6,298 nt of DNA, taken from Bacteroidales bacterium. GTDB lineage: Bacteria > Bacteroidota > Bacteroidia > Bacteroidales > UBA12481. The position numbers and the translations under genes were made by a program. The notes under the pieces are model-generated. The model was not told the DNA's origin. It saw nothing but the letters and a program-made list of their open reading frames with translations, and ran no database searches. Position 1 is the stretch's first letter, and each line of letters starts with the position of its first letter. Below, one piece after another: positions 1 to 4,749 of this stretch. The stretch lies in assembly GCA_028707745.1 (NCBI GenBank), contig JAQWAJ010000112.1:1-6298 (forward strand), given 5' to 3'.

Positions 1-2386
1 TGGTAAAAATGTGCTGCAGCGAAGTGGAAAAGGATTCGTTGATTTTCCGGGTTTTAGCCAGATGGGTTTCGAGGAAATTGCGATGCTTGCCTGAGAACAT
101 GGCAAACGGATTCAGCGATTTCACCACCCCGGCCCCCTTGGTCCACCGGCTTCCTACCCCGCCGGCCAGCGAAACTATCGCCAGCTCCCGGTTCTGTAAG
201 ACCTGCCTCCCGATCTCGGCCAGTTTTCTGTCGTTCAACACCGAGTGATGGGCAATCTCTGATTTGCTCACATCCTCAATGGTGGTACTCACAGGGATCC
301 TGTTTTTTGCCAGTCCGATCCGCCCCGATTTCAGATCCTGCCTGATCTGATCGTGTTGCGCCTTATCGAAGCCAAGCTCTTCAAGCAGTTGATTTAAAGG
401 CTTTTGTTTTACTGATGTGTCCTGACTCTGCGGGATCATCCGGTCGAACAGATTCGTCACAAATCCCGCAAAACTTTCGTCCGACCGGTATGCATGACCA
501 AGCACCGCCAGCTCGCTTCGCTGACTCTCGGGGAGCAGGTGCATCTCCTTTTTCAAAAGCTGCGGCAGATGTAGCGTATAATAAGCTTCGGGCATCAACG
601 CATCGTGCCCTTCGGCCAGATTGGCACAGGTGCCATTCTCATTGATACTGAAATCATATACCACGGGCTCCATGGCAAACGGAATGGCATGCTCGAATTT
701 TTTTTTGGTCTCCAGCATGATCTCCTGCAAACGTTGCTGGGCCTTCTGTTTGGATGACGGATCAAAAATGAAACCCATCCCGCCGCCCGACATGCCGCCC
801 ATCATCCAGAATCCCCAGAACTGATCCCCGAATTCCGATTGGATCCGGCTGATCAGCGTTTCGGTATAAAGATTGGTTGCCCAGGGAATGATCTCCTGTA
901 TCGGACCCTCAAAATTCCGGTGCGTGAATGCCCCGATCCCTTTGATGTCGCCCTCTTTCAGTTTTTGAACCACTTCATCAAAATAGGCAATGGCATTCAA
1001 CCGGCCCGTCCACTCCTTCTTCGATCGAAGCAGATATTTTTCAGTCACCATCTCCAGAACCGGTCCAACATCCTGAGCCATACCCCCATGCACCATCACC
1101 AGACTCTCCTGGAGCTTTTTACGGGTTTCGGCGCTGACCGCATCGGTATCGAGTATCAGGTGCTGAGGGAGTAACCTTCCCCGACTGATGCCATACTCCG
1201 GATCGCCCTCGCCAGCCTCTACGCCCTGGATAAGTTTCATGCCGGGCCATACGCCGCCTGAATCCTGCCATCCGCCACCCGATCCGCCGAGCCACTCGCC
1301 CAGGATCGCCTTGGCGGCAACCAGACGCCGCTCATCTTCATTCAATATCCCGGTAAGATGCTCAGTCTGCCCGGTAGCCCTCATGCACAATGAAATCAGA
1401 GAAGCCAGCAGGTTGGTCGATACCGCCAGCCTCGACCCTTTCGGGATATTGTTCACCTTGCTCACGATCTCGATACCCCGGCCTTTACCCACCATATTCT
1501 CGAGCAGGTAGGCCAGCGGTAAACCGGCGCCCTCCATGCCGGGAGGAACAATTCCCGAGGCAATGACGGCCGCCTTCAGCAAACCCAGATAGTCCTTGGC
1601 AAAATCAAATACCTCCTGCAGATTGCTGATCGGACAGGTGGTGGCCAGATCCACACTAGTGAGCTTCAGCACCGGCTCATCGATCACCCGGAGCCAGGTC
1701 TCTATGGGTGGCGCCGGTTTCGATGCCGGCGAACCATTCAATATACACAGATCAACCGATATATTCAGCACTCTGGCTCCCTCGGGATAATCCATGCCCA
1801 GAAAGAAAATATCGCTCCAGCCACTGTGACTCAGATCCATGCGCACCGGCGTGGTTTCGTGCAAACAGGGATACAACCCGGTTTGGGTGTCTTTTTTCAA
1901 TAAAGCCGGCTGCACTTTCAGCGGTTGATCAACCGGGTGCCCAATACGGAACATCCACTTGTTTCCGGCGGTCGAACGTACACTGATCCTTACCTGATCG
2001 GCCAAAGTCTGAAAAGCCAGCTGATGATAAGCATCGGCCAGACTGCTGGATATGCCTTCATTGGCGCCGCTTTTCAACTGCACCTTCAAAAGCAGGTCGA
2101 TGGCCTCCTCAAAACGACGCTTCAGCAAATGCTCATAAGCCTCGTACGGAATAAGCCCCTCGGTGCCAATCTCCGGATGTGTAGGAATGTAAAAACGGTG
2201 GATGGCATAAAGGAAAAACAGCGCCCTCACCCGATTGTACAGGTTCGGTTCCGATTTCCGGTACTCCTCCAGCGCCTTTGCCTCCTGCAGCAACTGTTCA
2301 ACGGATTTGGTCCTGCAAATGTCGTCGATCGACCGGTTTTTCACGGCCGGATCCCCGGAATTAATAATATCTGTGAGTAATGTCAT
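1..2386 (-). CDS. Fucokinase-like GHMP kinase fused to UDPGP-type nucleotidyltransferase (3' end outside window)
   Basis: My translation of the minus strand from the ATG at 2386-2384 stays open for 795 codons to the window edge, so the C-terminus is missing. A strong Shine-Dalgarno (GGAGGT, 2397-2392) lies 5 nt before the ATG and fixes the start. Residues 1 to about 170 look helical and unrecognised. About 178-545 resembles the GHMP kinase half of L-fucokinases: VRMDL...GWSD (181-192), PKGSRLAVST (315-324), GGSGGGWQDSGG (367-378, likely catalytic D375) and a Gly-rich GGMSGGGMGF (530-539). After a linker, LAGGVGSRW (740-748) with K756 matches the nucleotide-binding loop of UDPGP-family pyrophosphorylases; the rest of that domain lies beyond base 1. 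Inferred role: phosphorylation of a sugar at C1, then nucleotidyl transfer, in the cytoplasm. The sugar cannot be told. Two kinase loops are degenerate, so kinase activity is uncertain. It probably shares a transcript with the nucleotidyltransferase gene upstream (gap 115 bp). Confidence 0.85.
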   Translation of the reverse strand, partial: MTLLTDIINSGDPAVKNRSIDDICRTKSVEQLLQEAKALEEYRKSEPNLYNRVRALFFLYAIHRFYIPTHPEIGTEGLIPYEAYEHLLKRRFEEAIDLLLKVQLKSGANEGISSSLADAYHQLAFQTLADQVRISVRSTAGNKWMFRIGHPVDQPLKVQPALLKKDTQTGLYPCLHETTPVRMDLSHSGWSDIFFLGMDYPEGARVLNISVDLCILNGSPASKPAPPIETWLRVIDEPVLKLTSVDLATTCPISNLQEVFDFAKDYLGLLKAAVIASGIVPPGMEGAGLPLAYLLENMVGKGRGIEIVSKVNNIPKGSRLAVSTNLLASLISLCMRATGQTEHLTGILNEDERRLVAAKAILGEWLGGSGGGWQDSGGVWPGMKLIQGVEAGEGDPEYGISRGRLLPQHLILDTDAVSAETRKKLQESLVMVHGGMAQDVGPVLEMVTEKYLLRSKKEWTGRLNAIAYFDEVVQKLKEGDIKGIGAFTHRNFEGPIQEIIPWATNLYTETLISRIQSEFGDQFWGFWMMGGMSGGGMGFIFDPSSKQKAQQRLQEIMLETKKKFEHAIPFAMEPVVYDFSINENGTCANLAEGHDALMPEAYYTLHLPQLLKKEMHLLPESQRSELAVLGHAYRSDESFAGFVTNLFDRMIPQSQDTSVKQKPLNQLLEELGFDKAQHDQIRQDLKSGRIGLAKNRIPVSTTIEDVSKSEIAHHSVLNDRKLAEIGRQVLQNRELAIVSLAGGVGSRWTKGAGVVKSLNPFAMFSGKHRNFLETHLAKTRKINESFSTSLQHIFT

Positions 2387-2402
2387 TGGGTACCTCCGTA
2401 GT

Positions 2403-2428
2403 GGGCGAGCCATGTCTCGCCCTTTTTT
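2403..2428 (+). terminator. Terminator-shaped hairpin plus T tract, read on the plus strand
   Basis: On the plus strand GGGCGAG (2403-2409) pairs perfectly with CTCGCCC (2416-2422) around a 6-nt loop and is followed by six T (2423-2428), the form of an intrinsic terminator. No plus-strand gene ends here, so if active it would stop antisense transcription rather than a known mRNA. On the minus strand the same hairpin has A residues before it and no T tract after it, so it should not terminate the sugar operon; it would sit just 5' of the GGAGGT of the fusion gene. Confidence 0.45.
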
Positions 2429-2490
2429 ATCAATCGAGCCATGTCTCGCCCTTTTTTATCAATCGAGCCGCGCTCGCCCTTTTTGCCAAT
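2403..2490. repeat. Three tandem 27-29 bp hairpin-forming units between the two sugar genes
   Basis: Units lie at 2406-2434, 2435-2463 (identical, 29 bp) and 2464-2490 (27 bp, diverged). Each begins CGAGCC, has a central inverted repeat ending CTCGCC, then a T tract and CAAT. In unit 3 the stem changes to CGAGC/GCTCG with a CGC loop, so pairing is kept although the sequence differs. The cluster fills most of the gap between the minus-strand genes and ends just upstream of the Shine-Dalgarno of the fusion gene. In minus-strand mRNA it would be a structured intercistronic spacer. It may be a member of a dispersed palindromic repeat family, which cannot be tested from one window. Confidence 0.85.
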
Positions 2491-2501
2491 TTGTGGAAGC
2501 T

Positions 2502-3338
2502 TTATTTCTTCAACATGAAGTATTCCAGCAACTCACTCATCACCTGATCACGGTCTTTGCCGTTCAGCGCCAGGGCAAGCTGAGCCTTGAGCAAGCCGTA
2601 GCGCGATCCCATGTCGAAGCGCAGGTCATTCTTCTCTAGTGCCATATATTGCTCGTTCTGAGCCAGTTCGTTCAGTGCATCGCTCAATCCGATGCTGTTG
2701 CCAGCGGCCTTTTTTAAATTTTTATCGAGATAGGTCATCACCGTAGGCGCCAGCACATGCATGCCAAAAAAACACAGGTAATATCCGGCCCTGAGACCGG
2801 GGATCATCAGTTTCTGCTCGGCAATCGTGGGGGTCGGCTTTTCGATGATCTTATCGATCAGATATAGGTCGGTGGTCGGATGCACCCGCTTACCCCCGAT
2901 AGTCCCGAAACTGGTGATCAGACTTTCGCGGGTCGGTGTAACTGCCGAAACCGAACACTCATTCTTTTTGGCCACTTCGGTCAGATGCTTTGCACAAGGC
3001 ATGTTGCTCTGATTCACATACATATGATCACCAACCAAATGCAAAAAATAATCATTCCCGATGAACGGCGCCCCGCATAGCACCGCGTACCCATATCCCA
3101 GCGGCTTATCCTGCGGAATGAAATGAATGCGCGTATCACCCGAATCCATCCCGGCATATACATCCAGATCTCCGGGATGTACAACCACCCCGATCTCCTC
3201 GATGCCCGCCTGACGCGCCTCCTCAATGAGAATCTCGAGAACCGTTTTCCGGTTACCGTCACTATCCACCAGCGTCTGCATCGCCAGCTTCCGCTGATCG
3301 GCTCCTGCCGCCGTGATCAAGGCTTTTTTAATTTGCAT
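2502..3338 (-). CDS. Sugar-phosphate nucleotidyltransferase, GalU/RmlA-like
   Basis: 278 residues, typical length for glucose-1-phosphate uridylyltransferase or thymidylyltransferase relatives. Seen: an N-terminal Rossmann start ending AAG (10-12), QTLVD (21-25), GIEEI (45-49), PLGYGYAV (79-86), the metal-binding type VGDH (102-105), IIEKP (164-168) where these enzymes contact the sugar phosphate, and a C-terminal DMGSRYGLLKAQ segment. The family joins a sugar 1-phosphate to an NTP, releasing pyrophosphate and giving an NDP-sugar in the cytoplasm. The usual GxGTRxxPxTKxxPK loop is not present: residues 12-23 read GADQRKLAMQTL, so the nucleotide and sugar are uncertain. Start at 3338: a GGAGT lies 3 nt before the ATG. 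It is the first gene of the minus-strand pair, upstream of the kinase-pyrophosphorylase fusion, which suggests a shared nucleotide-sugar route. It diverges from the outer-membrane gene at 3481. Confidence 0.85.
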   Translation of the reverse strand: MQIKKALITAAGADQRKLAMQTLVDSDGNRKTVLEILIEEARQAGIEEIGVVVHPGDLDVYAGMDSGDTRIHFIPQDKPLGYGYAVLCGAPFIGNDYFLHLVGDHMYVNQSNMPCAKHLTEVAKKNECSVSAVTPTRESLITSFGTIGGKRVHPTTDLYLIDKIIEKPTPTIAEQKLMIPGLRAGYYLCFFGMHVLAPTVMTYLDKNLKKAAGNSIGLSDALNELAQNEQYMALEKNDLRFDMGSRYGLLKAQLALALNGKDRDQVMSELLEYFMLKK

Positions 3339-3350
3339 GGGACTCCGTTT

Positions 3351-3358
3351 TACTTTTG
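3351..3358 (+). promoter_or_regulatory. Candidate Bacteroidota -7 promoter element (TACTTTTG)
   Basis: TACTTTTG is an exact match to TAnnTTTG, in the divergent gap between the nucleotidyltransferase and the outer-membrane gene. A TTTG occurs at 3332-3335, 15 nt upstream, shorter than the usual roughly 19-21 nt spacing and inside the first codons of the minus-strand gene. If used, transcription would start near 3363-3366, giving the outer-membrane gene a leader of about 115 nt. The octamer has only six fixed bases, so one chance match per few kb is expected. I found no exact match on the minus strand for the sugar operon; the nearest is TAATATTG (one mismatch) around 3364-3371. Confidence 0.4.
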
Positions 3359-3389
3359 TTGCCCAATATTAACAAAAAGAGAGGCAAAA

Positions 3390-3449
3390 ATGAACGTAAC
3401 GATCAACACAGATGTCAGTACAGATGGTAAACCAGATATCATTCACTAA
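3390..3449 (+). CDS. Possible 19-residue leader ORF
   Basis: ATG at 3390 with a purine-rich AGAGAGG 5 nt upstream opens a 19-codon frame ending TAA at 3447-3449. The peptide begins MNVTINTD and ends PDIIH; it is hydrophilic, with no signal or membrane segment and no family I recognise. It lies about 30 nt downstream of the candidate promoter and 31 nt before the outer-membrane start, where an upstream regulatory ORF could sit. Only the ribosome-binding-like purines and the position support it; a short chance ORF is at least as likely. Confidence 0.2.
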   Translation: MNVTINTDVSTDGKPDIIH

Positions 3450-3480
3450 TTTTATCAGGTAATTGTTTAAAACTCAAACC

Positions 3481-4116
3481 ATGAAAAAAGCAATCAACTT
3501 ACTGTTAATCACCCTGATGCTATGTGCCGGTACCGCTATGGCCGGTGAACCCATCCGCCTCGGCGTGGTGGCCGGAATGAACAGCAGCACCCTGAATTCC
3601 GAATCCTATATCGCCAGAATCGGTTTTAACGCCGGCGTAAAAGCCGAATTCGGATTACCCTCCGCGGCTAATGGCCCATATCTGAGTGCCGCTGCCCTGA
3701 TCTCCTTAAAAGGGGCAAAAGTCGACCTGGGCCCGCTGGGTGAGATAACCTTTAATCCCTATTATCTCGAAATCCCCATCCATGTCGGCTATAAATATCC
3801 GGTTAACGACCGGTTGTTGTTTTTTGCTGATGCCGGTCCCTACGTCGCCTGCGGATTGATCGGGAAAATCAAAGCCGATCTGGTGATGACCGATGATGAG
3901 AGTGAGAATATTTTCGGCAACGAAAACCTGAAACGTTTCGATGCCGGAGTAGGGCTGCGTGCAGGGATGGAACTGAACAGGGCGCTCCAGCTATCGGTGG
4001 GCTACGATTTCGGTTTAACGACAGTCTATGACGCCGAACATTATGATGGCTCCGAAGCAACTGCCAAAAACGGCAACCTTTCCATTTCTCTGGCCTATCT
4101 GTTTTATACCCGTTAA
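3481..4116 (+). CDS. Outer-membrane beta-barrel protein (porin-family, OMP_b-brl type)
   Basis: 211 residues from the ATG at 3481. A TTG 18 bases upstream is in frame but would add six residues before a normal signal peptide, so the ATG is preferred. Signal peptide: KK, a hydrophobic core (about 5-16) and AMA at 19-21, with likely cleavage before G22. The mature part has alternating polar/hydrophobic strands with short turns, for example NPYYLEIPIHVGYKY, LFFADAGPYVACG, RFDAGVGLRAGMEL and LSVGYDFGLTTVY, matching the small Bacteroidota barrel family of eight-strand type. Role beyond being an outer-membrane protein is unknown; no ligand or transport function can be read. The C-terminus LSISLAYLF is a classical last strand, but three extra residues YTR follow, encoded by the first hip operator, which also supplies the stop codon. 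No other terminator is visible after the gene. Confidence 0.85.
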   Translation: MKKAINLLLITLMLCAGTAMAGEPIRLGVVAGMNSSTLNSESYIARIGFNAGVKAEFGLPSAANGPYLSAAALISLKGAKVDLGPLGEITFNPYYLEIPIHVGYKYPVNDRLLFFADAGPYVACGLIGKIKADLVMTDDESENIFGNENLKRFDAGVGLRAGMELNRALQLSVGYDFGLTTVYDAEHYDGSEATAKNGNLSISLAYLFYTR

Positions 4117-4124
4117 GGTATAAA
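4103..4124. promoter_or_regulatory. hip operator O1 (inverted repeat over the upstream stop codon)
   Basis: TTTATACC (4103-4110) and GGTATAAA (4117-4124) are perfect 8-bp inverted arms around the spacer CGTTAA. The spacer holds the TAA stop (4114-4116) of the outer-membrane gene. The core TATACC-N6-GGTATA spans 18 bp, the same width as the E. coli HipB operator TATCC-N8-GGATA as I remember it. Binding by HipB is inferred from the sequence, the repetition and the position; it could also act as a roadblock to read-through from the upstream gene. Confidence 0.75.
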
Positions 4125-4142
4125 TTCATTATTTCGATTGTT

Positions 4143-4164
4143 TTTATACCCGTAAGGGTACATT
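4143..4164. promoter_or_regulatory. hip operator O2 (imperfect inverted repeat)
   Basis: Left arm TTTATACC (4143-4150) is identical to O1 and O3, spacer CGTAAG, right arm GGTACATT (4157-4164) with three changes from GGTATAAA. Counting inward it also reads TATACCC-GTAA-GGGTACA with a single mismatch. Its centre is 40 bp from that of O1 and 41 bp from that of O3. The degenerate right half suggests a weaker site that could be filled cooperatively. Confidence 0.7.
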
Positions 4165-4183
4165 AATAAAAATAATGATTACA

Positions 4184-4205
4184 TTTATACCCTAAAAGGT
4201 ATAAA
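4184..4205. promoter_or_regulatory. hip operator O3, abutting the hipB start
   Basis: Perfect arms TTTATACC (4184-4191) and GGTATAAA (4198-4205) around CTAAAA. It ends two bases before the hipB ATG, so it takes the place where a ribosome-binding site would be. A bound protein would cover the probable transcription start. TACATTTA at 4180-4187, one base off TAnnTTTG, overlaps the left arm and may be the -7 element; no well-spaced -33 TTTG is visible. Confidence 0.75.
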
Positions 4206-4207
4206 GC

Positions 4208-4420
4208 ATGACATTTGCAGAATTGATCAAAGAGAAGAGAAAAGCTTCCGGCCTCACTCAACCTGAGCTGGCGGAGAAGGCTGGCGTTGGTCTCCGCTTT
4301 ATCCGTGAACTGGAACAGGGCAAGGAAACACTTCGTATCGACAAAATAAACCAGGTGCTGAAACTGTTCGGATATGAAGTCGGACCGGTTAAATTGATCA
4401 GGGAGGAAAGCGGACAATGA
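4208..4420 (+). CDS. hipB: HipB-like XRE-family antitoxin and autorepressor
   Basis: 70 residues forming one helix-turn-helix domain of the Cro/C1 (XRE) type: an LIKEKRKASG opening helix, LTQPELAEKAGV (about 16-27) as helix 2 and turn, FIRELEQGKETLRIDKINQVL as recognition helix and following helices, then LFGYEVGPV, the usual short strand of HipB dimers. Expected role: a dimer that represses its own operon at the three inverted repeats directly upstream and helps hold the kinase complex. No Shine-Dalgarno is present before the ATG because operator O3 occupies that space, unlike the next two genes. The stop TGA overlaps the hipS ATG (ATGA, 4417-4420), indicating translational coupling. Assignment rests on the fold plus the adjacent split HipA genes. 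Confidence 0.9.
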   Translation: MTFAELIKEKRKASGLTQPELAEKAGVGLRFIRELEQGKETLRIDKINQVLKLFGYEVGPVKLIREESGQ

Positions 4421-4749
4421 GAAAAGCTGAAATAAAATTCAGTGGTCAGACTGCCGGGTGGCTGATACAAGATGAGAATGGCTTTCATTTCACTTACGAT
4501 CCGGCCTATCTCCTCAGTGAAAACCCTATTGCTGTAAGTCTGACCCTTCCACTGCGGGAACAGCCCTATTCCAGCCAGCTCCTTTTCCCCTTTTTTGACG
4601 GATTGATTCCGGAAGGGTGGTTACTGGATTTAGCGCAAGATAACTGGAAGTTAAATCCACGTGACCGGATGGGATTATTATTGGCTTGTTGTAAGGATTG
4701 CATCGGAGCAGTAAGCGTTCATCCGGTAACAGAAGAGGAGGTTGTATGA
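4417..4749 (+). CDS. hipS: HipS-like antitoxin, stand-alone HipA N-terminal subdomain
   Basis: 110 residues matching only the N-terminal subdomain of HipA: a beta-rich start (AEIKFSGQTAGWL), F-x-YDPAYL (25-32), SLTLPL (41-46), FPFFDGLIPEGWLL (57-70), RDRMGLLLACCKDCIGAV (82-99). A normal HipA would run on into the kinase core; here the frame ends at TGA 4747-4749. In E. coli HipBST the equivalent small protein, not HipB, is the main antitoxin, and a Trp after the LIPEG segment reaches into the kinase; W68 is the likely counterpart (from memory of that work). A strong GGGAGG (4401-4406) lies 10 nt before the ATG. It overlaps hipB by 4 bp and hipT by 4 bp, so the three proteins should be made together. 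Confidence 0.85.
   Translation: MRKAEIKFSGQTAGWLIQDENGFHFTYDPAYLLSENPIAVSLTLPLREQPYSSQLLFPFFDGLIPEGWLLDLAQDNWKLNPRDRMGLLLACCKDCIGAVSVHPVTEEEVV

Noticed and set aside
863..870. GGTATAAA half-site identical to the hip operator arm
   Set aside because: Lone half-site within the fusion gene, with no matching left arm 6 bp away; chance codons for Asn-Leu-Tyr-Thr.
9..2380. Series of plus-strand ORFs of 64-151 codons over the left third
   Set aside because: They overlap a continuous 795-codon minus-strand frame with kinase and pyrophosphorylase motifs; their translations show no family features.
2403..2490. CRISPR array
   Set aside because: Units are contiguous with no unique spacers, and no cas genes are nearby.
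3463..3480. TTG start for the outer-membrane protein
   Set aside because: The ATG at 3481 starts directly at a standard signal peptide; the extra six residues have no support.
4103..4130. O1 palindrome as an intrinsic terminator of the outer-membrane gene
   Set aside because: The stem is AT-rich and lacks a T tract after it; it recurs twice more before hipB, which fits an operator better.
4163..4417. Minus-strand ORF of 84 codons opposite hipB
   Set aside because: Shadow of hipB; no start signal and no recognisable features.
4698..4745. Earlier in-frame start for the kinase gene
   Set aside because: It would extend into hipS without a ribosome-binding site, whereas 4746 has GAGGAGG, an ATGA overlap and begins right before the CxxC motif.
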